Origin: Turicibacter sp.
GTDB taxonomy: Bacteria; Bacillota_I; Bacilli_A; MOL361; Turicibacteraceae
Assembly: GCA_009780245.1 (NCBI GenBank)
Contig: WRAJ01000004.1
Location: 1-64,000 of the forward strand
Length of the DNA: 64,000 nucleotides
Direction of reading: 5' to 3'
Shown here piece by piece: positions 7,761-15,765 of this stretch (positions within the stretch are counted from its first letter, which is position 1; every line of letters begins with the position of its first letter). The notes beneath the pieces are model-generated. The model was given only the letters and a program-made list of their open reading frames with translations, ran no database searches and was not told the origin of the DNA. The translations under genes and the position numbers were made by a program.

Positions 7761-9230
7761 TTATACTTGATAAGTAACCCTTTCCCCCGTTTCATCTGTA
7801 TACGCAATCACCGCTTGATTCGTTGTTAAGTCGATGTGCAAGTGACACACTGACTGCTCTTTCGTCCACGTTAGCTTGATCTCTGTATCCGAAGAGTCTA
7901 GGACACTGAACGTTCCATCAAAAGCTTCATAATCGTTTCTGAATTTAATGAGCTTAATGAGCCGTTGCACGACCTCTTTTTCAAGCGATTTTTCAATCTC
8001 TGCTTCTGTGAAGTTTTGGCGGTTAATTTCACGTCGCTCGCCTGTTTTTTCCACAGCCTCCAAATCGTTCTCGCCCGCTAACAGCCCGACGTAATACACT
8101 TGCGGAACCCCCGGCACAAACAACTGAATCGCCCGCGCCACCAAGTACGCATCGTCGTCACAATCGAGCACCGAATAATACGAACACGCGATTTGGTGAA
8201 CGTCAAAGCCATCCGCATCCTTGTGTTCCTCGGAAATCACACGACTTAGCAAAGCCCCGCGCGACACACAAACATCGACCAATTCACGTGCTTTTTTTGT
8301 TTGGATCAACCCATCAAGATCAGGCTTCACCGGCACCCCATCGTGGCAATCCAACATCGTAAACTGTTTCGCCGGGCGCGTTTTCAGATAGTCACGAAGC
8401 GCGGCACTCGACTGGTTAATGATGGTATCTAGCACCCGGTAGGGGAGGATAAAATCATAAATCCAGCAGCCGTGCTCAGCTAATTTATACTGAATCGAAT
8501 AATGCGAGTGAACTTCCGGTAGGAGCTCGATATCTAACGATTTAGCTAGCGCCATGATCCAATCTAGGAATTCGTAAATATCCGGTTCAACGAAGAAGCA
8601 ACTGGTGCCGAGCTTCTTGATGATGTAGCCGATCGCGTCTAGCCTGACGATTTTAATGTTTTGTTCTTTGAAGTTTTTAAAAATATCGGTGAAGAGTTGT
8701 CTGACTTTCTTTGAATGAATGTCCAAATCAATTTGTTCAGACGGTTCTGTTTTGCCAAACGTCGTCCAGACCGATTCTTCCTTACCCGTTTTTTCAATGG
8801 TAAACGTTGAATAAGGGACTTCTCGTCGTCTAAACATTTTGTCGATATCAGCTTGGACGGGGTTGCCATCCGGCCAAATTTTATCAAGGGTTAAGAATAA
8901 ATCAGCGTACCTAGATGTGCGACCGTTTTTCAAAAAGTCTTGGAAGTACGCTGACTGCCTTGAAATGTGGTTGACCATGACGTCGACTAACACGTCGTGC
9001 GTTTCACCGATTTTTTTGATGTCGTCCCAACCGCCGAAGCTCGGTTCGATTTCAAAATAAGTCAGGGGCGCAAACCCACGGTCTCCTGAAGAGGGAAACG
9101 GAGGTAGAATATGAACGCCGCCTTGGAAGACGTCTTTTAAGTGGGTCTGTAAGACGTGATTGAGAGACTTCAAATCACCGCCCAACGAATCGGGGTAAGT
9201 GATGAGTTGCACTTTGTTTTTTACTGGCAT
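7761..9230 (-). CDS. sucrose phosphorylase (GH13_18)
   Basis: Cytoplasmic enzyme that converts sucrose and phosphate to alpha-glucose-1-phosphate and fructose. It has 489 residues, the usual family length. The beta/alpha-barrel motifs are visible: DVMVNH (about 83-88), RLDAIGY with nucleophile Asp198, EVHSHY with acid/base Glu239, and CHDGV with the transition-state Asp297. The family-typical start (QLITYPDSLGGDLKSL) supports sucrose phosphorylase rather than amylase. The ATG at 9230 follows GGAGG by 7 nt. The fructose released would be used by the adjacent fructokinase. Close relatives act on sucrose 6'-phosphate, which the sequence alone does not exclude. Confidence 0.9.
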   Translation of the reverse strand: MPVKNKVQLITYPDSLGGDLKSLNHVLQTHLKDVFQGGVHILPPFPSSGDRGFAPLTYFEIEPSFGGWDDIKKIGETHDVLVDVMVNHISRQSAYFQDFLKNGRTSRYADLFLTLDKIWPDGNPVQADIDKMFRRREVPYSTFTIEKTGKEESVWTTFGKTEPSEQIDLDIHSKKVRQLFTDIFKNFKEQNIKIVRLDAIGYIIKKLGTSCFFVEPDIYEFLDWIMALAKSLDIELLPEVHSHYSIQYKLAEHGCWIYDFILPYRVLDTIINQSSAALRDYLKTRPAKQFTMLDCHDGVPVKPDLDGLIQTKKARELVDVCVSRGALLSRVISEEHKDADGFDVHQIACSYYSVLDCDDDAYLVARAIQLFVPGVPQVYYVGLLAGENDLEAVEKTGERREINRQNFTEAEIEKSLEKEVVQRLIKLIKFRNDYEAFDGTFSVLDSSDTEIKLTWTKEQSVCHLHIDLTTNQAVIAYTDETGERVTYQV

Positions 9231-9243
9231 CTGCACGCCTCCT

Positions 9244-10191
9244 TTACAGTTGATAAATGCCTTTTAATTCTTCTAATCTAGGTAAATCCACGATGGCACC
9301 GACGCGCTTTAATTTATGAGCACTCGTGGCACTCCCGAAGACGGTGGCTTCTTTGATGGTATACCCGTTTATCATTGCCGCGTAGAACCCAGACCAGAAC
9401 GCATCACCAGCGCCGGTTGTATCCGCAATTTCGGTAGCTAATGTGTCGTATTTTATGGTCTCTTTGCCGTTAGAAACAATGAGTCCGTCTTTTCCTAATG
9501 TCATTAAGACCAACTTGGCTCCAAGCGCTAAGAATTTTTTTACTTGATTCTCAGGGGTGTCTGGGCCGAAAATTCTTTCCGCGTCATCTTCTGATGGCTT
9601 GATAATATCGGCTTTTGCAATGATTTCTTTCACATAGCTAATCCCATCTTCGCCCTCTTGCCAAATGAGTGCGTGGTAATTAGGGTCGAAACACACCAAG
9701 GTTTGATTTTCTTTTGCAACCTCAATCGCACGTTCAATCGCATTCCTAGATGGGAAGCGTGAAATCGGCCAGCAAGAGAAATGCAAGATTTTCGAATCAA
9801 CGATGGCTTGTTCGAGTTTTTCTTCAAAAGAAAGTTGGAAGTCTGCCTGCCGATAAAAGATGGGAACAGGTGTGCCGTTGCTTTTGTTAAGCACGACCAT
9901 GCTGGTGGCGTGTTTTGTTCTTTGCACGAGCGTGGTATCGATGTGGTTGTTTTCTAAATGATTAACTAGGAAATCACCGATCCGGTCTTCGCCTACCGAT
10001 GTGGCAAGTAGTGAATTTATCCCTAGCTTCTTGACGTTCATCGCAATGTTGGCAGGCGCACCACCGAAAAACTGTTGATAAGTTGGAATCTTTTTCTCGT
10101 CGGTCGCAATCAAATCGACTAACAATTCGCCCATGGCTAGCACATCGTTACTTTTACTCTTAAATGTTAGTTTCTCATCCAAAGTAAACAA
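9244..10191 (-). CDS. PfkB family carbohydrate kinase, probable fructokinase
   Basis: ATP-dependent sugar kinase of the ribokinase/PfkB family, 315 residues. The N-terminal GGAPANIAMN substrate motif (about 43-52) and the C-terminal DTTGAGDAFWSGF (about 255-267), with the catalytic Asp, are both intact. It begins with a TTG 8 nt after GGAG. It is the first gene of the operon, 13 bp before sucrose phosphorylase, so phosphorylation of released fructose is the natural role. It differs from ROK-type fructokinases. Confidence 0.88.
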   Translation of the reverse strand: MFTLDEKLTFKSKSNDVLAMGELLVDLIATDEKKIPTYQQFFGGAPANIAMNVKKLGINSLLATSVGEDRIGDFLVNHLENNHIDTTLVQRTKHATSMVVLNKSNGTPVPIFYRQADFQLSFEEKLEQAIVDSKILHFSCWPISRFPSRNAIERAIEVAKENQTLVCFDPNYHALIWQEGEDGISYVKEIIAKADIIKPSEDDAERIFGPDTPENQVKKFLALGAKLVLMTLGKDGLIVSNGKETIKYDTLATEIADTTGAGDAFWSGFYAAMINGYTIKEATVFGSATSAHKLKRVGAIVDLPRLEELKGIYQL

Positions 10192-10236
10192 GGTATCATC
10201 TCCTTTCTTTAGTTTATTAACGTTTTGACTTCTCGG

Positions 10237-10256
10237 ATTGTCATTCGGTTGACAAT
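10237..10256. promoter_or_regulatory. operator O1 of the sucrose operon
   Basis: Palindrome ATTGTCATTCGGTTGACAAT with perfect 7-bp arms around TTCGGT. It lies downstream of the transcription start, between the promoter and the fructokinase gene, and is identical to O2. Confidence 0.8.
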
Positions 10257-10278
10257 TTTAAAAATATAATCATCAACC

Positions 10279-10298
10279 ATTGTCATTCGGTTGACAAT
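10279..10298. promoter_or_regulatory. operator O2 of the sucrose operon
   Basis: Second identical 20-bp palindrome, 42 bp from O1 (about four helical turns). It overlaps the expected transcription start, about 7 nt after the -10 at 10303-10308, so repressor here would block initiation. Confidence 0.8.
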
Positions 10299-10302
10299 CA
10301 CT

Positions 10303-10331
10303 AGAATAGCACATAGAAAAGGGTTTGTCAA
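10303..10331 (-). promoter_or_regulatory. promoter of the sucrose operon
   Basis: Perfect -35 TTGACA (10326-10331), 17-bp spacer, -10 TATTCT (10303-10308), minus strand. It is flanked by operators O2 (downstream) and O3 (upstream). Confidence 0.8.
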
Positions 10332-10349
10332 CAGGGAAATTGATTTTTT

Positions 10350-10365
10350 TGTCATTCGGTTGACA
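10350..10365. promoter_or_regulatory. operator O3 of the sucrose operon
   Basis: Third copy of the core TGTCATTCGGTTGACA, upstream of the -35 and 69 bp from O2. The outer arm bases differ from O1 and O2. Its position suggests repressor looping across the promoter. Confidence 0.75.
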
Positions 10366-10395
10366 TTTAGTGTAAAATGGTTACATTATGGTGAA

Positions 10396-10422
10396 TGAAA
10401 AACCATGCTTCGCGGCATGGTC
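10396..10422 (-). terminator. terminator after the LacI-type repressor gene
   Basis: Minus-strand arms ACCATGC and GCATGGT with a short loop are followed by TTTTTC. It separates the repressor transcript from the sucrose operon. Confidence 0.7.
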
Positions 10423-10428
10423 TATGGT

Positions 10429-11406
10429 CTAATAAATACTTTCAATGAGTGTTACGGGCAGGATAAATTCTTGGTTGTCCTGGTGATGATAATCGCCAGC
10501 AAAGATGCCTGACATGACGTCGATCGCGACTTGTGCCATTTCTTTGATCGGTTGCCTGATTGTACTAATGTTACCGCAGAACTTTAAAAAAGTATCCGTC
10601 CCATCATAACCAACGATTTTTATCTGGTTTCCTCGACTAGAGGCGACGGTGTTTAAGATGCCAGCCAACGTATCACCGGTTGCAAAAGCACCGTCAATAT
10701 CAGGGTAGGCGTCCAAATATTCAGCGACCCTTTTTCTTTGGAACGCTTCATCCTCATCAAAGCTGACTTGTAAGATCAATGGGTCGTAGTCTTGTTTTTC
10801 GAGTGTGTCGATGTAGCCTTTAATCCGTTGGTCGCCGCGCATGATTTCTTCTTCGGGGCTACCGGTGAACAGGGCGATTTTTTTGCATTTTTTGTCGATG
10901 AGGTATTCGGTTGCCATACAAGCACCTTGGTAGTTATCCGAACGGATAATCGGGACTTTTTCAGATAACACACGGTCAATCGCAACAATGGGGAGGTGTG
11001 CTTTTTGATAAATGTCACTTGGCAAGTTTCGAGAACCAACGATAACACCGTCTACTTGATTAGAAAGTAACATCTTTAAATATTTGGCTTCTTTTTCCGG
11101 GTTGTTGTTCGTGTTGCAAATGAGCACTTTATAGCCTTTTTCAGAGAGAATGGTTTCAAGCTCCGTCACCATTTCACCGTAAAACGGGTTGGAAACGTTC
11201 GGAAATAAAACGCCGATAATGTTCGTTTTGTTGCCGTACAAGGAGCGTGCGATTTCATTGGGAAAATAGCCCAACTCTTCGATCGCATCGTTGACTTTCT
11301 TTCTCGTTTTATCGCTAATGGCACCGCGATTGTTTAAAACCCGTGATACGGTCGTTGGCGAAACACCGGCGTGTTCGGCAACGTCTTCTAATCTAACTTT
11401 CTCCAT
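10429..11406 (-). CDS. LacI family repressor of the sucrose operon
   Basis: DNA-binding repressor of 325 residues. The LacI helix-turn-helix is at about residues 4-23 (RLEDVAEHAGVSPTTVSRVL) with the hinge near 48-60. A periplasmic-binding-type effector domain follows (NIIGVLFPNVSNPFYGEMV). I chose the ATG at 11406 because AGGCAGG lies about 8 nt before it; the ATG at 11430 lacks a site. The three palindromes found immediately downstream, before the sucrose genes, are its likely operators. The inducer is unknown, probably sucrose or a product. Confidence 0.88.
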   Translation of the reverse strand: MEKVRLEDVAEHAGVSPTTVSRVLNNRGAISDKTRKKVNDAIEELGYFPNEIARSLYGNKTNIIGVLFPNVSNPFYGEMVTELETILSEKGYKVLICNTNNNPEKEAKYLKMLLSNQVDGVIVGSRNLPSDIYQKAHLPIVAIDRVLSEKVPIIRSDNYQGACMATEYLIDKKCKKIALFTGSPEEEIMRGDQRIKGYIDTLEKQDYDPLILQVSFDEDEAFQRKRVAEYLDAYPDIDGAFATGDTLAGILNTVASSRGNQIKIVGYDGTDTFLKFCGNISTIRQPIKEMAQVAIDVMSGIFAGDYHHQDNQEFILPVTLIESIY

Positions 11407-11450
11407 TGTTTTTACCTGCCTTGTTTGCATGATGCTGTTCGTTAGTTATT

Positions 11451-11459
11451 ATCATACCA
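11451..11459 (-). promoter_or_regulatory. possible promoter of the repressor gene
   Basis: Extended -10 TGGTATGAT on the minus strand; no convincing -35. Confidence 0.35.
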
Positions 11460-11564
11460 CAAATTTCTTTGATTATCTATCATAAAAAGATCATTACGTG
11501 GTAAAATTTTTTTAATTTTCAGGCTAAAATCAGGCTTAAGACGCTAACACCTTCGCTTTTTTTA

Positions 11565-11573
11565 TGGTATACT
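11565..11573 (+). promoter_or_regulatory. promoter of the DUF1002 gene
   Basis: Extended -10 TGGTATACT, about 43 bp before the start codon. No clear -35 box is present. Confidence 0.5.
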
Positions 11574-11615
11574 AGTGCTTCTAGTAGTTGTAATTTATGT
11601 TAGAGGTGATTTAAA

Positions 11616-12803
11616 ATGAAAAAATACATAGCAGGGGTTATGGCGGTGTTACTGTTGGTGATGTCGATCGTGCCAGCGCACGCATCTTCAGGCAATGATT
11701 CGGATGACAATGACGCTGTCATTGATGAGCGTTGGGGCTTACCCATACTGGCATACGGTAGCGCGCTAAACGATGAGCAAAAAGACACGGTTCTGGCACA
11801 CTTAGATTTAACCGATCGTCAATTTGATTCGGTGTATGTAACAGGACAAGACATGGTGCGCTTTTTAGGTTCTGGTAACCCTAATGCACAGATGTTCTCT
11901 TCTGCTTTGATCACGCGTCAATCGGCAGGGTTCGGTATTATCGTTGACATTGTAACGCCTGATAATATTACACACGTAACCGCCACGCAATATGCAAATG
12001 CGATGATCACAGCAGGTGTCACAGATGCGCTAGTGGAAGTTGCTGCACCGTTTCCTGTAACAGGTGAAGCGGCCCTTACCGGTATCTACAAAGCCTTTTA
12101 TGAGCGCGGCGAGGAATTAGATGAAGATCGCATGGCAGTAGCGCAAGAGCAGCTGGAAGTGACTTCTAGCATTTCCAATTACCACGACGATAACGACGAT
12201 TTCGATCCTTATGTATTGGATCAAGTCATGTTGGATATCCTGGCACAATTGGTTGCGCTTTATGACCGTACGAACGAATTAGCCACGCGCGAAGACATTG
12301 AAAGCATCGTGCGTGAAGTGTTGGCTGAATCTGACATTGAAGGCGTGTTAACCGAAGGGCAAATCGGTAGCATCGTTGGTTTTACGGCTAACTTCCAAGA
12401 AACAGACGCGATTCGCAGCGAGGATTTTAGAACGCAGTTGTCGGTAGCGGGCGATCGACTAGCAGATATGATTAGTGGGATACTACCTAATGTCGACACG
12501 GGCTGGTTTAGTAACTTGTTATCTTCAATCGGCGACTTCTTTGTCGGTATCTGGGAATGGGTGATGGGACTATTCGATTCTACGGACGACAACGGGGACG
12601 ATGTGGATGACGAGGTTGAAGAGTATGAAACAGAAGAACCGACTGATGCAGATGAAACGGACGACCTTGATGAACTTGAAGTGGATGACGTAGACGACAC
12701 TGAAGAGCCAAACGACGATATCGAAGATGACGTAGATCAAGAAGAAACTGGTGACGAAGGAGCAGACGAAGAGCCGGAAGACGACGACGAGTCAGATGAC
12801 TAA
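11616..12803 (+). CDS. secreted DUF1002 family protein with acidic tail
   Basis: Exported protein of unknown function, 395 residues. The signal peptide (about 1-24) ends at AHA. The DUF1002 region (about 35-280) includes a family-like block at about 145-160 (VEVAAPFPVTGEAALTGIY). A hydrophobic stretch at about 305-325 (WFSNLLSSIGDFFVGIWEW) could touch or enter the membrane. The last 65 or so residues are mostly Asp and Glu. The ATG follows AGAGGTGA. It is a single-gene plus-strand unit between its own promoter and terminators. Confidence 0.8.
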   Translation: MKKYIAGVMAVLLLVMSIVPAHASSGNDSDDNDAVIDERWGLPILAYGSALNDEQKDTVLAHLDLTDRQFDSVYVTGQDMVRFLGSGNPNAQMFSSALITRQSAGFGIIVDIVTPDNITHVTATQYANAMITAGVTDALVEVAAPFPVTGEAALTGIYKAFYERGEELDEDRMAVAQEQLEVTSSISNYHDDNDDFDPYVLDQVMLDILAQLVALYDRTNELATREDIESIVREVLAESDIEGVLTEGQIGSIVGFTANFQETDAIRSEDFRTQLSVAGDRLADMISGILPNVDTGWFSNLLSSIGDFFVGIWEWVMGLFDSTDDNGDDVDDEVEEYETEEPTDADETDDLDELEVDDVDDTEEPNDDIEDDVDQEETGDEGADEEPEDDDESDD

Positions 12804-12823
12804 TTTGAGATTTTTGGATATGA

Positions 12824-12852
12824 AGAAAAGACGAGGCTACTCGTCTTTTTTA
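12824..12852 (+). terminator. terminator after the DUF1002 gene
   Basis: AAAAGACGAGG and CTCGTCTTTTTT form a tight hairpin with a T-run. Confidence 0.85.
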
Positions 12853-12892
12853 ACTATTAATTAAGTAGTGATCACGATTGATCAATAGTCGG

Positions 12893-12924
12893 GAAGAAGG
12901 CTCCTCAGAGTCTTCTTATTTTTT
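12893..12924 (+). terminator. second plus-strand terminator
   Basis: AAGAAGGCTC and GAGTCTTCTT pair with one G-T and are followed by ATTTTTTT. It overlaps the 3' end of the aldo/keto reductase remnant and backs up the previous terminator. Confidence 0.6.
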
Positions 12925-13188
12925 TATCCCATCTAAATAAATCATGTCTTCATCAGAAATTGTGAATGCTAATTGTGTGTTTTGAATAATGCGTTCGTTA
13001 TTAGCAGATTTAGGTAGTGGCAGAATCTCATGTTGAAGCACGTATTTGATGCACAGCTGTGCAATCGAAACATCGTACTTCTTTGCCATTTCACCTACTT
13101 CTGCATCGTCTAATAAACGTCCCGTTGCAATCGGCGAGTACCCTTGCACAAGTATGTCGTGTTCACGGCAGAATGAAACAGCTTCTTT
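12916..13188 (-). pseudogene. aldo/keto reductase, C-terminal remnant
   Basis: About 90 codons match the last third of an aldo/keto reductase (EAVSFCREHDILVQGYSPIA, then KYDVSIAQLCIKYVLQHEIL and PKSANNERI, the NADPH-binding end). The family is about 275-290 residues, so the barrel with the catalytic Tyr, Lys and His is missing. The reading frame is closed upstream by TAA at 13189-13191 and no further homologous sequence is seen up to 13349. I see no ribosome site at the internal GTG at 13149. It is interpreted as a decayed gene. Confidence 0.8.
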
Positions 13189-13349
13189 TTAAAATTGTTT
13201 CAACTAATTTTATTATTGCTACTTTATGATAGCATTATTTTCTTGAAACATCAAATAATACATTTTTTCTGTTTTTAAGGCAAAACCTGTGTTTTAGGGT
13301 TGCCTTCTCTCCTAGAAGAATACGACATTTTCTTAGGACTAGTTTTCTT

Positions 13350-14726
13350 TTAATTTTTCCTAACTAACAGCGAAACACACTCGACGTGCGAGGTTTGTGG
13401 GAACATATCTACTGGTTGAACAATTTCTAACTGATACCCACCTGCTTCTAAAATGGCGACATCCCTCGCAAGAGTGGCTGAGTCGCATGAGACGTAGACG
13501 ACGCGAGCAGGCTTTGCTGCGGTGATGGCTTCCAATAACGCCATGTCGCACCCCTTACGCGGCGGATCGACCACGATGACATCCGGTTTTACGCCTTCGC
13601 TAATCAAACGTGGGATGACCACTTCCGACTTTCCTACTTCAAAATGCGTATTTTCAAATCCGTTCATCTTAGCATTCTTCTTTGCATCGGCGATCGCATC
13701 TGGGACAATTTCCACCCCGTAAACCTTCTTTGCAGCACGCGCTAAAAATAACGTGATCGTCCCAATGCCACAATACGCATCAAACACGGTATCCTCTTTT
13801 CCGATCGCTGCGTAATCCACAGCCAATTTGTATAGTATTTCCGTTTGAATCGGGTTCACTTGGTAGAAGCTTCGTGCAGAAATCAAGAATTCGAGGCCAT
13901 CCAGCTCATCTTTGATGTAATCTGACCCGTAAATTGTGTTTGTTGTGTCGCCAAAGATCACATTTGTTGCGCGGGGGTTTGTGTTGTGAACGATCGATTT
14001 AATGGCTGGGAAGCTTTCTAGGAGAGGTTGACACAAACGCTCTTGATGTGGTAAATCTGGTGTTATTGTTACAAAAATAACCATGAGCTCATCCGTTTTA
14101 AAGCCCGCACGAATGACGACGTGGCGCAGTACTCCCGTCTGATTTTGCTCGTTGTATGGCTCGATGTTCAACTTTTCCACAAGTTGCTTCACTTTAGCGA
14201 TGATTGCATCCGCGACTTCGGTTTGAACGAGGCAACTTGGCATGTCGATGATCTCATGACTGCGGCTTTTATAGAACCCCGCCACAACGTTGCCTACCGC
14301 ATCGCGACCAAACGGCACCTGCGTTTTGTTTCTGTAGCGCCACGGTTCGTCCATCCCGATCACGTCTAGCACTGGTGGGTTGGTGATGTTAGCAAATTTT
14401 TCCATGTTTCGAACGACGATATTCTTTTTAAACGCCAACTGTTTCTCATAGCTCATGTGCTGAATTTGACAACCGCCACACGCATCGAACAGTGGACAAG
14501 GTGGTGTGATTCGATTTGGTGACGTTTTAACTCTTTCAATCGTCCTTGCATGGCCGTAATTTTTCTTCGCACCTGTGACTTTAGCCACGACCCGTTCACC
14601 AGGGAGTGCGTCTTTAACAAACAGTAAAAAGCCCTCGATGCGGGCGATCCCTAAGCCATCATGACTTAAGTCTTCGATTGTCGTGTCATAAAGCTTCCCT
14701 ATTTCTACTGGTATTTTTTTCTTCAT
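13350..14726 (-). CDS. 23S rRNA (uracil-5-)-methyltransferase, RumA/RlmD family
   Basis: SAM-dependent RNA methyltransferase making 5-methyluridine in 23S rRNA (or tRNA; paralogues cannot be separated here). It has 458 residues. A TRAM RNA-binding domain (about 4-60) is followed by an Fe-S-type Cys cluster (C77, C83, C86) and the Rossmann methyltransferase fold with FDAYCGIGTITLFLA. The DPPRKGCD motif and the catalytic cysteine in YVSCDSATLARD follow. The ATG at 14726 follows AGG by 8 nt; the GTG three codons earlier overlaps the site. Confidence 0.9.
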   Translation of the reverse strand: MKKKIPVEIGKLYDTTIEDLSHDGLGIARIEGFLLFVKDALPGERVVAKVTGAKKNYGHARTIERVKTSPNRITPPCPLFDACGGCQIQHMSYEKQLAFKKNIVVRNMEKFANITNPPVLDVIGMDEPWRYRNKTQVPFGRDAVGNVVAGFYKSRSHEIIDMPSCLVQTEVADAIIAKVKQLVEKLNIEPYNEQNQTGVLRHVVIRAGFKTDELMVIFVTITPDLPHQERLCQPLLESFPAIKSIVHNTNPRATNVIFGDTTNTIYGSDYIKDELDGLEFLISARSFYQVNPIQTEILYKLAVDYAAIGKEDTVFDAYCGIGTITLFLARAAKKVYGVEIVPDAIADAKKNAKMNGFENTHFEVGKSEVVIPRLISEGVKPDVIVVDPPRKGCDMALLEAITAAKPARVVYVSCDSATLARDVAILEAGGYQLEIVQPVDMFPQTSHVECVSLLVRKN

Positions 14727-14735
14727 CTTTATCAC

Positions 14736-14776
14736 CTAAAAACAAAGATGGGCTACGTTGCTGTTGCCCATCTTTC
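14736..14776 (-). terminator. terminator after the 14783-15607 gene
   Basis: Arms AAAGATGGGC and GCCCATCTTT, then GTTTTT on the minus strand. It lies just before the RNA methyltransferase ribosome site. Confidence 0.8.
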
Positions 14777-14782
14777 TTGTTA

Positions 14783-15607
14783 TTAATTCCAATCGATTCT
14801 TGATCGACGATTGTTCCATACGCCCCAGTTTGGGAAGTCTGAGATGTTTGTTGGTGGTACTTGCCAAACCCCTGAATATTCTGGGATGTAGCCTTGGCTT
14901 TCGATGAAGGCACTTTCTTCTTCATCTGTCATAGGCGTGATCGCTGCAAAACGTGTTCTCATGCTCTCAAGTTCTTCTTCACCACCTGCTGCAAGAATTG
15001 AAGCTGTGAAAAGACTGTTAATATTATCATTCGCACGCGTCATATTTGCCCTAGAAGGGTATCTTTCAGCGTATTCCAACGTTGATTCAGCAAAAGACCT
15101 GTGATACTCATGCGTATGTGCCGCTACTTCCCGCTGATTATCTGCTCGCAATCCTGCCAGATTCCCATCGCCGTCAAGATACGCAATTTCACCATAAGAA
15201 ACCACCACCTGCAAACTATAATCAAGAGCAGCCTCGTTACTCGTTTCAATAAAGTATTCAAGAATTGGTACGGCTGCTGAATGAGCCTCTGATAACGAAA
15301 TGCCTTCTTCAACGCGAATATTAAAGTAAATAACCGGTCCCGACATCCAGATCACTTCGACGTAGTCCACATGCACCTGATTGCCACCAAATTCTTCGGT
15401 CGCGCTTAACCATGCCTCATTAAGCTCAGGCATTTCTTCCATGCGATAACCAAATATCGGATTCCCCGTCGCCACTCTTGGTTGCCACCAAAGTTGATAC
15501 AAAACCACTCCTGCAAAAACAGCCGTTGCTACGAATAGCCCAATGCCATACAAAAAGGCAACTCGCGGCTTCGTTCTTCTCTTTTTTAAATCTCTTTTTT
15601 CCATCAT
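14783..15607 (-). CDS. single-pass membrane protein, function unknown
   Basis: I do not recognise this family. It has 274 residues: a basic N-terminus (residues 1-15), one membrane helix (about 18-38), then an acidic extracytoplasmic domain. It has no cysteine and no recognised catalytic motif. The type II topology suggests an envelope protein. The ATG at 15607 follows AGGTG by 6 nt; the GTG nine bases earlier is inside that site. It has its own terminator, so it appears to be monocistronic. Confidence 0.7.
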   Translation of the reverse strand: MMEKRDLKKRRTKPRVAFLYGIGLFVATAVFAGVVLYQLWWQPRVATGNPIFGYRMEEMPELNEAWLSATEEFGGNQVHVDYVEVIWMSGPVIYFNIRVEEGISLSEAHSAAVPILEYFIETSNEAALDYSLQVVVSYGEIAYLDGDGNLAGLRADNQREVAAHTHEYHRSFAESTLEYAERYPSRANMTRANDNINSLFTASILAAGGEEELESMRTRFAAITPMTDEEESAFIESQGYIPEYSGVWQVPPTNISDFPNWGVWNNRRSRIDWN

Positions 15608-15719
15608 TGTATTCACCTAATAATCTGTCATAATTTCAAATACTTAACTTTATTATTATACCACAAATCGAAAGAGAAACACAAATTTTTTATGTGGTAG
15701 CATCATGCTTTCAGTCATT

Positions 15720-15765
15720 CTAAAGAGCAAAAGTCACATGTGGCCCTTCTTTTTTGCTGCTCTTT
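15720..15765 (-). terminator. possible terminator after uvrB
   Basis: AAAGAGCA and TGCTCTTT with additional AAAA/TTTT pairing directly after the uvrB stop; no strong T-run follows, so termination is uncertain. Confidence 0.4.

Noticed and set aside
11600-11788. minus-strand frame over the start of the DUF1002 gene
   Set aside because: Shadow of a well supported plus-strand gene with signal peptide and ribosome site.
12260-12700. Ser-rich minus-strand frame opposite the acidic tail of the DUF1002 protein
   Set aside because: Ser-rich composition is the expected antisense of Asp/Glu codons.
13255-13345. hairpins between the aldo/keto reductase remnant and the RNA methyltransferase gene (AAGGCAA/TTGCCTT and TCCTA/TAGGA)
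   Set aside because: They lack a T-run on either strand, so I did not call terminators.
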